The notes below the pieces were generated by a model that had not been told where the DNA came from, made no database searches, and worked only from the letters and a program-made list of their open reading frames with translations. 64,000 nt of DNA from Rhodopseudomonas pentothenatexigens. Its GTDB lineage: Bacteria; Pseudomonadota; Alphaproteobacteria; Rhizobiales; Xanthobacteraceae. Where the stretch lies: the NCBI RefSeq assembly GCF_900218015.1, contig NZ_UFQQ01000018.1:1-64000 (forward strand). Direction: 5' to 3'. Shown one piece after another: positions 55,129 to 63,957 of the stretch (the stretch's first letter is position 1; each line of letters starts with the position of its first letter). Made by a program: the position numbers and the translations under genes.

Positions 55129-56376
55129 CTACGCCCGCCCTTTGGTCGGGATCTGGTTGAACGGCACGTCCTTGTCGACCCGGATGTCGCCCGGCAGGCC
55201 GAGCACGCGCTCGGCGATGATGTTGCGCAGAATCTCGTCGGTCCCGCCTTCGACGCGGGTCGCCGGCGAACGCAGCAGCATCGCCTGAAACTTGCCGGCA
55301 ACCTCCGCGTCTTCAGGCCCGCTGAGCACCCCCGCCGCGCCCTGCAGGTCGAGCGCGTACATCGCGACTTCCTGGATCATCGAACCGGCGACCAGCTTGC
55401 CGATCGAGTTTTCCGGGCCCGGACGCTGGCCCTTCGACAGCGCCGAGATCGAGCGGAACGAGGTGTAGCGCAGGCCGCTGGCCTTCACCGCCCAGTTCGC
55501 GAGCTTCGAACGCACCGCGCGGTCGTCGAGCGCGGGCGCGCCGTCGAGCGTCAGCGACGAGCAGTAGTCGAACAGCTCGGGGAAGCCGGTCGCGACATTG
55601 GCGCCGATCGACATCCGCTCGTTCATCAGCGTCGTCAGCGACACGTTCCAGCCGTCGCCGACTTCGCCGAGCCGCTGGCTGTCCGGAATCCGCACGTTGG
55701 TGAAGTACACCTCGTTGAAGTCGGAATTGCCGTTGGCCTGCTTGATCGGCCGCACCTCGACGCCTTCGCTCTTCATGTCGAGGAAGAACATCGTCAGACC
55801 CTTGTGCTTGGGCACGGTCGGGTCGGTGCGGGTGATCAGGATGCCGTAGTCTGAATAGTGCGCGCCGGAGGTCCAGATCTTCTGGCCGTTGATGACCCAG
55901 TCGTCGCCGTCCTTCTCGGCGCGCGTGCGCAGACCCGCGACGTCGGAGCCGCCGGCGGGTTCGGAGAACAACTGGCACCACACCTTCTCGCCGGAACCGA
56001 GCGGCGGCAGGTAGTGCCGCTTCTGCTCTTCCGACGCGTAGGCCATCATGGTCGGTCCGCACATGCCCTGGCCGATGATGAACATCGCCGTCAGCTTGCC
56101 GAACACGCCCTCTTCCTGCTGCCAGATCACGCGCTCGATCGGCGAGGCGCCGCGGCCGCCATATTCCTTCGGCCAATGCGGCACGGCCCAGCCGGCATCC
56201 GCCTTCTTCTTCTGCCAGGCCTTGGCGACCTCGAGAATATTGGCGCCCTTCAGCACGACGCGGCCGAGCGACGCCTTGCGCAGCTCGTCCTCGTATTGCT
56301 TCGGCGCGTTGGCGTCGATCCAGGCACGCGCCTGAGCGCGGAATTCGGCTTCCTGCGGGGTATCGTCGAAGTTCAT
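55129..56376 (-). CDS. Acyl-CoA dehydrogenase (copy B)
   Basis: 415-aa dehydrogenase very close in sequence to copy A along its whole length: same opening (NFDDTPQEAEFRA), same middle CGPTMMAYASEEQKRHYLPP and same end. Start ATG 56376; the frame upstream (from 56430) runs into repeat DNA. It is flanked on both sides by GTAGGATGGGTTGAGC palindromes, at 55039 and 56401. The two copies may form homo- or heterotetramers or act on different chain lengths. Confidence 0.92.
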   Translation of the reverse strand: MNFDDTPQEAEFRAQARAWIDANAPKQYEDELRKASLGRVVLKGANILEVAKAWQKKKADAGWAVPHWPKEYGGRGASPIERVIWQQEEGVFGKLTAMFIIGQGMCGPTMMAYASEEQKRHYLPPLGSGEKVWCQLFSEPAGGSDVAGLRTRAEKDGDDWVINGQKIWTSGAHYSDYGILITRTDPTVPKHKGLTMFFLDMKSEGVEVRPIKQANGNSDFNEVYFTNVRIPDSQRLGEVGDGWNVSLTTLMNERMSIGANVATGFPELFDYCSSLTLDGAPALDDRAVRSKLANWAVKASGLRYTSFRSISALSKGQRPGPENSIGKLVAGSMIQEVAMYALDLQGAAGVLSGPEDAEVAGKFQAMLLRSPATRVEGGTDEILRNIIAERVLGLPGDIRVDKDVPFNQIPTKGRA

Positions 56377-56400
56377 CGGGTCATCCTCGAAAGCGTCCTC

Positions 56401-56481
56401 GTAGGATGGGTTGAGCGAAGCGAAACCCATCGACGAAGTGAAGGCGAAAGATGGGTTTCGCTGACGCTCAACCCATCCTAC
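56401..56481. repeat. GTAGGATGGGTTGAGC palindromic repeat, copy 2
   Basis: Same outer arms as copy 1 (GTAGGATGGGTTGAGC and CTCAACCCATCCTAC) and inner GCGAAACCCAT/ATGGGTTTCGC. It lies between acyl-CoA dehydrogenase copies B and C and differs in the loop. Confidence 0.9.
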
Positions 56482-56491
56482 AGAGCCGTCG

Positions 56492-57616
56492 TTACGCCGC
56501 GTTCTTCTGGCGCATCCGGTCGATCAGTTGATCTTCCCAATACGACTGGCTGCCGAGGCTGAGCGCCAGCGCGTTGGCGCGGCGATAGTACAGATGGCAG
56601 TCGAATTCCCAGGTGAAGCCCATGCCGCCGTGCACCTGGATGTTCTGCTTGGCGCAGTGCTGGAACGCCTGGGTGGCGCTGATCCGCGCCGAGGCCGCGG
56701 CCTCGGGCAGCTCGGCCGCATCGGTCGAGAGCGCCCAGGCGCCGTAATAGGAGTTCGAACGCGCCAGCGTCGCCGAGACGTACATGTCGGCGAGGATGTG
56801 CTTGATCGCCTGGAACGAGCCGATCTGCCGGCCGAAGGCGATGCGGTCGAGCGCGTAGTCGCGGCCCATCTCCAGCGCACGGTCGGCGCCGCCGACCTGT
56901 TCGAACGCGATCAGCACCGCGGCGCGGTCCATCACACGCGACAGGATGCTCCAGCCTTCATTGGCCGCGCCGAGCGGCTCGGCCTTGGCGCCCGCGAAGG
57001 TCAGTTCGGCCTGCTGCCGCGACGGATCGACATTTTGCAACGCCTTGGCGGTGACGCCGGCCTTCAGGTCGACCAGGAACAGCGACACGTCGGTCTCGCG
57101 GCCGCTGGTACCGGTGCGCGCCGCGACGATCGCGAAGTCGGCGATCGCGCCGTCGGCGACCGGCTTCTTGGTGCCGGTGAGCGTGCCGTTCGACACCGCG
57201 AGCTTGACGGCGGCCGGCGACGGATTGCCGGTGCCTTCGAACAGCGCCAGCGTGCCGATCGCCTCGCCAGACGAGATCTTCGGCAGCCACTTCTGCTTCT
57301 GCTCTTCCGAACCGGCGAGCAGCAGCGCTTCGGCGGCCAGATACACGGTCGACGAGAACGGCACCGGCGCCAGCACGCGGCCGAGCTCCTCGGCAATCAC
57401 GCAGAGCTCGAGGTGGCCCGCACCGGTCCCGCCGTATTCCTCCGGAATCGCGACGCCGAGGAAGCCCATCTCGGCGAGGCCCTTCCACAGGTCGCGGTCG
57501 TAGTCCGCCTTGCCTTCGAGCACGGCACGCACCGCCTTCGGCGAGCACTTCTCGGCAAGAAACCGCCGCGCCTGATCGCGCAGTTGCTTCTGATCGTCGG
57601 AGAAATCGAAATTCAT
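56492..57616 (-). CDS. Acyl-CoA dehydrogenase, short form (copy C)
   Basis: 374-aa acyl-CoA dehydrogenase, more distant from copies A and B. N-terminal DFSDDQKQLRDQARRFLAEKC, the mid IPEEYGGTGAG loop, and C-terminal QVHGGMGFTWEFDCHLYYRR. The shorter type often pairs with a longer partner in aryl- or steroid-acid catabolism, which is an inference here. It follows the CoA ligase, with a palindromic repeat between. Confidence 0.9.
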   Translation of the reverse strand: MNFDFSDDQKQLRDQARRFLAEKCSPKAVRAVLEGKADYDRDLWKGLAEMGFLGVAIPEEYGGTGAGHLELCVIAEELGRVLAPVPFSSTVYLAAEALLLAGSEEQKQKWLPKISSGEAIGTLALFEGTGNPSPAAVKLAVSNGTLTGTKKPVADGAIADFAIVAARTGTSGRETDVSLFLVDLKAGVTAKALQNVDPSRQQAELTFAGAKAEPLGAANEGWSILSRVMDRAAVLIAFEQVGGADRALEMGRDYALDRIAFGRQIGSFQAIKHILADMYVSATLARSNSYYGAWALSTDAAELPEAAASARISATQAFQHCAKQNIQVHGGMGFTWEFDCHLYYRRANALALSLGSQSYWEDQLIDRMRQKNAA

Positions 57617-57664
57617 GGGCGTGTCTCGTTGGTTGTTAGGTGTTGACTGATTTCTTCAGAGTTC

Positions 57665-57764
57665 GTCATTCCGGGGCGCGCGGAGCGCGAGCCCGGAATC
57701 CATAACCACCGCAGGGAGTATGGATTCCGGGCCTGCGCCGCTGCGCGGCGCATCCCGGAATGAC
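57665..57764. repeat. Palindromic intergenic repeat (GTCATTCCGGGG family)
   Basis: GTCATTCCGGGGCGCGCGG at the start and GCGCATCCCGGAATGAC at the end, with inner CCCGGAATCCATA and TATGGATTCCGGG arms. Lies in the gap between the acyl-CoA dehydrogenase C start and the CoA-ligase stop. Confidence 0.9.
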
Positions 57765-57787
57765 GAACGATGGGTTGTTCAAATGTC

Positions 57788-59662
57788 TCACTGCAGCACC
57801 ATCACATCCTGGTCCGGATGTTCGGCATACAGCCGCTCGACCAATGCGGCGCGGCGTTCGAGGCCGGCGCGCTGGTTGATGTAGCCCTTGTCGGTGAGTT
57901 CGTTGCCGTCGATCGACGGCGGCTCGACCATCAGCATCGCGCGCGCGATCCGCATCGAGCTGGCGCCCTCGACCTCGCGGTTGTGCTTCTCGAGGCCGGC
58001 GCGCAGCGCGGCGAGCACCGCCGGATGCTTGACCACGTCCTCGAAGCTGGCATTCGGATCGCCGATCATCACCCGGCAGGCGTTGAGATTGGGCCACGCC
58101 AGCAGCGCGATGTAAGCGCGGTCCTGTCCGGCCACCAGCGCGTCCTGGATCACCGGGCTTGCGGCAGCGATCGAGTCGGTGCGCACCGTGCTGACGTGAA
58201 CGAAGGTGCCGGTCATCAGCTTGAAGTCTTCGGCGACGCGGCCGGCGAAGATGATGCCCTTCACCGGATCGTTCGGATCGACGAACACCCCGGCGTCGCC
58301 GATCTTGTAGAAGCCTTCTTCGTCGAACGCCTTCTCGGTGAGGTCCGGCTGGCCATGATAGCCCGGCATCACATTGACACCGCGCAGCCGCAATTCGTAC
58401 TTGTCGCCGACCGGCAGCATCTTCAATTCGACGCCGGGGAACGGCAGTCCGATCAGGCCGACACGCTCGGTGTCCCAATAGGTGCCGGTCGAAGTCGGCG
58501 AGGTCTCGGTCGAGCCCCAGCCGGTGTAGAACACCAGCCGATGCCCGGTCGCACGCACCGCCAGCGCCTGCATCCGTTCGTAAAGATCGTCGGGCAATCG
58601 CGCGCCGCCATAGGCCATCAGCTGCATGTCCTTGAAGAACGACCGGCACAGCGCGTCGTCTTTCTCCATCGCGCTGGCGAGCGCCGCGTAGCCGGCCGGC
58701 ACGTTGGCGTAGTAGGTCGGGGAGATCTCACGCAAATTACGCAGCGTCTCTTCGATCTGGCCCGGCACCGGCCGACCGTCGTCGATGTACAGCGTGCCGC
58801 CCTCGATCAAGAGCGGATTGAACGCCGCGTTGCCGCCCATGGTGTGATTCCACGGCATCCAGTCGAGCTGCACCGGCGGCGGACCGTTGGGATCACGCGG
58901 CCGCACCTGCATCATCATCGCGGCGTTGGCGCACATCATGCGCTGGGTGTTGATCACCGCCTTCGGCATCCCGGTCGAGCCGGAGGTGAACAGGAACTTG
59001 GCGACGGTGTCCGGCGTGATCTTCGCGATCGAGGCTTCGACGTCGGGCGTCACCTTGGTGGCCGCCATCTCGTCGAACGACAGGCTGGGGATGCCGTCGG
59101 CCGTCCCCTCGACGTGAATCACCGTGACGCCGGTCAGATCCAGCGCGTGCAGTGCCTTGGTGAAGGGCGCGCCGTTCTGCACCATCACCGCCGCCGGCTT
59201 CACCAGGTCGAACAGATATTTCAGCTTGAGGTGATCGTGGCTCATCAGCGAATACGCAGGCGACACCGGCGCGGTCGGAATCCGCGCCTGCATCGCCGCC
59301 ATCATCATCAGCGCGAATTCGATCGAATTGCCGGACAGCACCGTCAGCGGCCGGCCTTCCGGCAGCTTCAGGTCGAGCAGCGCCTGGGTCAGCGAGTCGA
59401 CGATGCGCTTGGCCGCGCCATAACTTACCTTGCGCCACTGCCGGTCTTGTCCCTTGCGCTGCGCCAGCCAGACGTGATCGGGACGCTGCTTCGCCCACTT
59501 CGCCAGCGCCATCGGCAGGTCGGGATCGTGGTCCATCAGCGGAAAACGCGACTTCATCACGATGACGCCGCCCTCGCGGCGATCGACCTCGATCTCGCGC
59601 GGCAGCCAGTTCACCTTGCGGAAGGGCGGCTTGGTCAGCACCGCGGCTGCGCTGGCAGTCAT
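57788..59662 (-). CDS. Feruloyl-CoA-synthetase-like AMP-forming CoA ligase
   Basis: 624-aa adenylate-forming ligase, longer than usual acyl-CoA synthetases. The AMP motif is FLFTSGSTGMPKAVINT, the downstream YTGWGSTETSPTSTGTYW and GDAGVFVDPNDP are also present. The long N-terminus and shape resemble feruloyl-CoA synthetase. Start ATG 59662 has GGGAGACGAAAAC; the frame upstream adds 13 codons with no sign of use. It probably starts the degradation pathway by making a CoA thioester of an aromatic or aryl-alkyl acid. Confidence 0.88.
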   Translation of the reverse strand: MTASAAAVLTKPPFRKVNWLPREIEVDRREGGVIVMKSRFPLMDHDPDLPMALAKWAKQRPDHVWLAQRKGQDRQWRKVSYGAAKRIVDSLTQALLDLKLPEGRPLTVLSGNSIEFALMMMAAMQARIPTAPVSPAYSLMSHDHLKLKYLFDLVKPAAVMVQNGAPFTKALHALDLTGVTVIHVEGTADGIPSLSFDEMAATKVTPDVEASIAKITPDTVAKFLFTSGSTGMPKAVINTQRMMCANAAMMMQVRPRDPNGPPPVQLDWMPWNHTMGGNAAFNPLLIEGGTLYIDDGRPVPGQIEETLRNLREISPTYYANVPAGYAALASAMEKDDALCRSFFKDMQLMAYGGARLPDDLYERMQALAVRATGHRLVFYTGWGSTETSPTSTGTYWDTERVGLIGLPFPGVELKMLPVGDKYELRLRGVNVMPGYHGQPDLTEKAFDEEGFYKIGDAGVFVDPNDPVKGIIFAGRVAEDFKLMTGTFVHVSTVRTDSIAAASPVIQDALVAGQDRAYIALLAWPNLNACRVMIGDPNASFEDVVKHPAVLAALRAGLEKHNREVEGASSMRIARAMLMVEPPSIDGNELTDKGYINQRAGLERRAALVERLYAEHPDQDVMVLQ

Positions 59663-59711
59663 GTTTTCGTCTCCCGTCGTTTCGGCCTCTTGCCGGGCCA
59701 ACGTTGATTGG

Positions 59712-60518
59712 TCAGCGATTGCCGTAGACCGGCTTGCGCTTCTCGAGGAACGCGGCGACGCCTTCCTTGAAATCCTCCGAGCGCGAACACAGTACCTGAT
59801 TGCGATCTTCCATCGCGATCACCTGCTCGATCGAGCCGGCATCAACCGCCATGTTGAGGCACTCCTTCGACAGCCGCAAACCGACCGGCGACGCCGCCAT
59901 CATCGCATCGACGAACGGCTGCGCCGCGGCTTCGAGCTGATCGTCTTCCACCAGTTCGGACACGAGCCCGGTCATCAGCGCGCGCTCGGCGCCGATGAAG
60001 CGGCCGGTGAGGATCAGCTCGGACGCCACCGAGACGCCGACCAGGCGCGGCAAAAAGTAGCTGGTGCCGATGTCGCAGCCGCCGAGGCCGAGCTTGATGA
60101 ACGCACAGTTCATTCGTGCGCTGCGGCCTGCGATCCGGACGTCGGAAGCCAGCGCCAGCGCGAAGCCGCCGCCGGCCGCGGCGCCGCGGATCAGCGCGAT
60201 GATCGGCTGCGGGCAGCGCCGCATCAGCATCACGATGTCGGCGATCCGGCGCTGCGAATCCAGCGACTCGGTGACGCCGGGCGTGGCGTTCTCGCCGGCG
60301 CGACGCGCCATCGCGTGTTTGAGATCGAGGCCGGCGCAGAAATTGGCGCCCGCGCCCTTCAGCACCACGACGCGGGTCTTGCGGTCGCGCTGCAGCCGGC
60401 CGAAATAATCGTTGAGCGCATCGATCAGGCTGGGATCGAGAGCATTGAGGCTGTCCGGCCGATTGAGCGTCACCCAATCGACCCCGTCACGATGATCGAC
60501 CAGCAAGGCCTCGGTCAC
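59712..60518 (-). CDS. Enoyl-CoA hydratase
   Basis: 268-aa crotonase-type enzyme. Sites GAGANFCAGLDL and IRGAAAGGGFALALASD give the oxyanion hole; FIKLGLGGCDIGTSYFLPRL follows. GTG start at 60518 with GGGAG upstream. It is 50 bases upstream of the CoA ligase gene in the same direction, so they are likely one transcript. It hydrates the enoyl-CoA made by the acyl-CoA dehydrogenases. Confidence 0.9.
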   Translation of the reverse strand: MTEALLVDHRDGVDWVTLNRPDSLNALDPSLIDALNDYFGRLQRDRKTRVVVLKGAGANFCAGLDLKHAMARRAGENATPGVTESLDSQRRIADIVMLMRRCPQPIIALIRGAAAGGGFALALASDVRIAGRSARMNCAFIKLGLGGCDIGTSYFLPRLVGVSVASELILTGRFIGAERALMTGLVSELVEDDQLEAAAQPFVDAMMAASPVGLRLSKECLNMAVDAGSIEQVIAMEDRNQVLCSRSEDFKEGVAAFLEKRKPVYGNR

Positions 60519-60740
60519 GCCGTCACTCCCGTCAATTCTTGTTCTTATACGCCGCTGCTGCGACGTTTAGTCGGATCGCCGTTCCGGCGATAGTCGCTCC
60601 CCTCCCAAATACAGGGAAAGAAACAGTCCTGCGCGCTTCGAATTCCGCCGCGCGAGAGATCGTCAATCTATCACGAACTACACGCGGCGGAGATCGAAGA
60701 CTCACCCTCTCCCGAAATCGAAAGGGTGAGAAGTGCGCGT

Positions 60741-61499
60741 TTAGCGCGGCGCCATGCGGATGGCGCCGTCGAGACGGATGGTCTCGCCGTTCAGCATCGG
60801 GTTCTCGACGATCTGCACCGCGAGCGAGGCGTATTCCGACGGATCGCCGAGGCGGGCCGGATGCGGCACCTGGGCGCCGAGGCTCTTGCGGGCGTCTTCC
60901 GACAGGCCCATCAGCAGCGGGGTGAGGAACAGGCCCGGCGCGATGGTCATGACGCGGATGTTCATCGACGCGAGGTCGCGCGCCACCGGCAGGGTCATGC
61001 CGACGATGCCGCCCTTCGAGGCGGAGTAAGCGGCCTGGCCGATCTGACCGTCGAACGCCGCGACCGAGGCGGTGTTGATGCAGACGCCGCGCTCTTCGCC
61101 GATGGTCGGCGCGCTCTGCATGCGCTCGGCGACGAGCCGGATGCAGTTGAAGCTGCCGATCAGGTTGACGTTGATGATGCGCGAGAAGTGGTCGAGCGGA
61201 TAGGCGCCGTTCTTGCTGACGGTCTTCACCGCGCCGCCGATGCCGGCGCAGTTCACCAGCACGCGGACGATGCCGTGCGCGGCTTCGGCCTTGGCGATCG
61301 CTTCCTTGACCGGAGCTTCCTGCGACACGTCGCCGACACAGGCGACGCCGCCGATCTCGGCCGCGACCTTCTCGGCGTTGTCCTTGTTCATGTCGAGCAC
61401 GGCGACCTTGGCGCCCTTGGCGGCCATCGCCCGCGCGGTCGCGGCGCCGAGCCCCGAACCACCGCCGGTGATGAGAACGGAGACGTCTTTCAACTGCAT
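60741..61499 (-). CDS. 3-Hydroxyacyl-CoA dehydrogenase (SDR, HSD10-like)
   Basis: 252-aa short-chain dehydrogenase of the type-2 3-hydroxyacyl-CoA dehydrogenase kind. [22 protein letters not shown], and the catalytic Tyr-Lys in AAYSASKGG are all intact; C-terminal [17 protein letters not shown]. Start ATG 61499 has AAGGGA. It is the first gene of the acyl-CoA operon and oxidises the 3-hydroxyacyl-CoA. Upstream is a 456-base region with periodic motifs. Confidence 0.92.
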   Translation of the reverse strand: MQLKDVSVLITGGGSGLGAATARAMAAKGAKVAVLDMNKDNAEKVAAEIGGVACVGDVSQEAPVKEAIAKAEAAHGIVRVLVNCAGIGGAVKTVSKNGAYPLDHFSRIINVNLIGSFNCIRLVAERMQSAPTIGEERGVCINTASVAAFDGQIGQAAYSASKGGIVGMTLPVARDLASMNIRVMTIAPGLFLTPLLMGLSEDARKSLGAQVPHPARLGDPSEYASLAVQIVENPMLNGETIRLDGAIRMAPR

Positions 61500-61955
61500 T
61501 GGATATCCCTTTCCTTGGGCGCTTTCTTGAAGCCTGGTCTCGGACGACACCGCTCGCCGCCTTTTACGAGCGGTCGGGCCGATGCGTCCCGTGTGGTTAT
61601 TGCGCTGTTGGTCCGGGCCTTCAACAGCCCCTTGGGCGTTTCCCCGATGGTTGTGGCCGGCAAAAGGCGCGACGTAGGCCGCTCCCGATCCGGTTCGAGG
61701 TCTCTCCCTGGGTGGCGTTTCGTTGAGCTCGCGTTCCGACAGATTGCTTGGGCGTTTCCTGGCGTTTTCTTCTTATAGAGACACGAACAATGTCCCGGGG
61801 GTGCCTGAAGCTCCATTCCGCCTGCCTTCTGACGGGCAGGTTCCGTGAACTGGTCCTTGGGCGTTATTGTTGTTGTTCGGATTTCCTTGGCTTGTCCCGG
61901 GTCTGGATTGGAAGGTCTCTGAAGTTGGGTGGGGTCGTTTCTTCTTGTTGTTAGC
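61500..61955 (-). other. 456-base gap with four CTTGGGCG elements, no gene
   Basis: Lies between the TetR stop and the SDR start on the minus strand. The element CTTGGGCG (minus strand CGCCCAAG, mostly with GAAA before it) occurs at 61514, 61631, 61747 and 61856, at 117, 116 and 109 bases. The last copy on the minus strand is next to the SDR ribosome site. Frames in it (up to 108 aa) are not convincing. Probably a long untranslated leader with the promoter of the SDR operon. Confidence 0.6.
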
Positions 61956-62663
61956 TCAGGAGCCGTCGGCGGAGGGCTGACGCGCTTTGTTCGTCAGCAA
62001 CCCGCCGAGGACGATCTTTTCGATGTGCACCACATAGGCACGGCAGACTTCTTCGGTCACCGGTCCGACGCCGGCAGCGCGCATCATGGTCTGCCGGCCG
62101 AAGAACAGGTGATCGCAGGCGCCGATCAGCGTGGTGTAGAACAGCACCGGATCGACCTCGCGGAAATCGCCGCTGGCGACGCCCTCGGCGAGCAGCCGGC
62201 GATGGAAGTCGAGCAGCGGACCGACGAAGAACTTGGTGACCTCGTCGGCGGCTTCGCGGTTCGAACCGTGCAGCAGATAGTGGATCAGCCGGTTCAGATA
62301 CGGAAACTGGTGATAGGCCTTGATGATGCCGGCGATGTGCAGCTTCATCTTGGTGGTCGGCGACAGCGGCTGCGTCAGCAGGAAATCGAGATGTGTCATC
62401 TCGTTGGCGGCGTCGCGCTCGAGCAACGCGAGCAGCAGACCGTCCTTGTTGCCGAAGTGATACTTCACCAGCGCGGCGTTGACGCCGGACTTCTGCGCGA
62501 TATCGGCCAGCGAGATCTCGACCGAGTTGCGCTCGATCATCAGTTCGCCCGCCGCAACCAACAGCTTCTCGGCGGTGGAATTCTTCACCGCCGGTACCTT
62601 GGTAGCTACAGAATGGTGGAGATGCGCTGCCATTGCCGTCGGACTTACAGCATCGTTTGACAT
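61956..62663 (-). CDS. TetR-family transcriptional regulator
   Basis: 235-aa TetR regulator. The helix-turn-helix is at residues about 48-70 (ISLADIAQKSGVNAALVKYHF), and a ligand-binding C-terminal domain follows. It is divergent from the thiolase gene and upstream of the acyl-CoA operon on the same strand, so it probably represses this catabolic set until a CoA ester binds. The start MSNDAVSPTA at 62663 gives a 30-residue unstructured front end. Operator candidate at 62674-62693. Confidence 0.9.
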   Translation of the reverse strand: MSNDAVSPTAMAAHLHHSVATKVPAVKNSTAEKLLVAAGELMIERNSVEISLADIAQKSGVNAALVKYHFGNKDGLLLALLERDAANEMTHLDFLLTQPLSPTTKMKLHIAGIIKAYHQFPYLNRLIHYLLHGSNREAADEVTKFFVGPLLDFHRRLLAEGVASGDFREVDPVLFYTTLIGACDHLFFGRQTMMRAAGVGPVTEEVCRAYVVHIEKIVLGGLLTNKARQPSADGS

Positions 62664-62673
62664 GGCTCAAGCG

Positions 62674-62693
62674 TTAATTGATCGATTGACTAA
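62674..62693. promoter_or_regulatory. Probable TetR operator before tetR and thiolase
   Basis: TTAATTGATCGATTGACTAA is an imperfect palindrome (14 of 20 bases symmetric), centred on ATCGAT. It is 11 bases upstream of the tetR start and about 70 bases before the thiolase start. It likely gives autoregulation and control of the thiolase. It has the same general CGAT core as the paa site at 38551. Confidence 0.5.
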
Positions 62694-62764
62694 ATCCGGC
62701 CCCGCCACTTAAATCGCCGCGGTCCGAAACCCGCACCCAACAATCAGCTTCAGGGAGAAAACTC

Positions 62765-63940
62765 ATGGCCGAGGCCTATATCGTCGCCGCCGCCCGCACC
62801 GCCGGCGGCCGCAAGGGAGGCCGCCTCGCCGGCTGGCATCCGGTCGATCTCGCCGCCTCCGTCATCAATGCGCTGGTCGACCGCTCGGGCGCCGCGCCGG
62901 ATCAGATCGAAGACGTGATCATGGGCTGCGTCGGCCAAGGCGGCGAGCAGGCCGTCAATGTCGGCCGCAACGCGGTGCTGGCCTCGAAGCTGCCGGAAAG
63001 CGTGCCGGGCACTTCGGTCGACCGGCAGTGCGGCTCGTCGCAGCAGGCGCTGCATTTCGCCGCACAGGCGGTGATGGCCGGCACCATGGACATCGTGATC
63101 GCCGCCGGCGTCGAGTCGATGACCCGCGTGCCGATGGGCTCGCCGAGCATCCTCGCCGCCAAGGCCGGGCTCGGCAACTACAAGAGCCCGAAGATGGAAG
63201 AGCGCTACCCGAACATCCAGTTCAGCCAGTTCACCGGCGCCGAGATGGTGGCGAACAAGTACAATCTGTCGAAGGACGAGCTCGACGAATTCGCGTTCAA
63301 CAGCCACCAGCGCGCGATCGCCGCGACGCAAGCCGGCAAGTTCAAGGACGAGATCATCCCGCTCGAGATCACCCGTGCCGACGGCTCGACCGACATCCAC
63401 CACATCGACGAAGGCATCCGCTTCGACGCGACGCTGGACGGCATCAAGGGCGTCAAGCTGATCAACGAGAACGGCGGCAAGCTGACCGCGGCGACCGCCA
63501 GCCAGATCTGCGACGGCGCCTCCGGCGTCGTGGTGGTCAACGAGAAGGGCCTGAAGCAGCTCGGCGTGCAGCCGCTGGCGCGAATCCACCACATGACGAT
63601 GCGCGGCGGCGATCCGGTGATCATGCTGGAAGCTCCGCTGCCCGCCACCGAATACGCGCTGAAGAAGGCCGGGATGAAGATCGACGACATCGACCTGTTC
63701 GAGGTCAACGAAGCGTTCGCGTCGATCCCGACCGCGTGGCTGAAGGCGACCGGTGCCGATCCGGCGCGGCTCAACGTCAACGGCGGCGCGATCGCGCTCG
63801 GCCACCCGCTCGGCGGCTCCGGCACCAAGCTGATGACCACGCTGATCCACGCGCTGAAGCAGAACAACAAGCGCTACGGCCTGCAGACGATGTGCGAAGG
63901 CGGCGGCATGGCCAACGTCACCATCGTCGAACGGCTGTAA
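62765..63940 (+). CDS. Acetyl-CoA acetyltransferase (thiolase)
   Basis: 391-aa thiolase. The active Cys is in SVDRQCGSSQQAL near residue 89, the His in IALGHPLGGSGTKLM, and the second Cys in CEGGGMANVTIVERL. Start ATG 62765 with GGGAGAAAACTC. It is divergent from tetR and could end the beta-oxidation cycle by releasing acetyl-CoA. The full set of ligase, dehydrogenases, hydratase, SDR and thiolase is thus present within 12 kb. Confidence 0.94.
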   Translation: MAEAYIVAAARTAGGRKGGRLAGWHPVDLAASVINALVDRSGAAPDQIEDVIMGCVGQGGEQAVNVGRNAVLASKLPESVPGTSVDRQCGSSQQALHFAAQAVMAGTMDIVIAAGVESMTRVPMGSPSILAAKAGLGNYKSPKMEERYPNIQFSQFTGAEMVANKYNLSKDELDEFAFNSHQRAIAATQAGKFKDEIIPLEITRADGSTDIHHIDEGIRFDATLDGIKGVKLINENGGKLTAATASQICDGASGVVVVNEKGLKQLGVQPLARIHHMTMRGGDPVIMLEAPLPATEYALKKAGMKIDDIDLFEVNEAFASIPTAWLKATGADPARLNVNGGAIALGHPLGGSGTKLMTTLIHALKQNNKRYGLQTMCEGGGMANVTIVERL

Positions 63941-63957
63941 AGACAACAAGCAGCAGA

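Noticed and set aside
53692-55854. Plus-strand frame of 720 aa opposite the acyl-CoA dehydrogenases
   Set aside because: It spans two real genes and a repeat, with shadow composition and an internal duplication only because the genes below are duplicated.
57770-59707. Plus-strand frame of 645 aa opposite the CoA ligase
   Set aside because: Antisense shadow of a fully supported ligase.
60701-60730. CTCACCCT/AGGGTGAG hairpin after the SDR gene
   Set aside because: On the sense strand it has no T-run after the stem, so it is not called a terminator; it may be a processing site only.
61831-61852. CCTGCC/GGCAGG small stem in the long leader
   Set aside because: Only six base pairs, a wide loop and no T-run; too weak to call.
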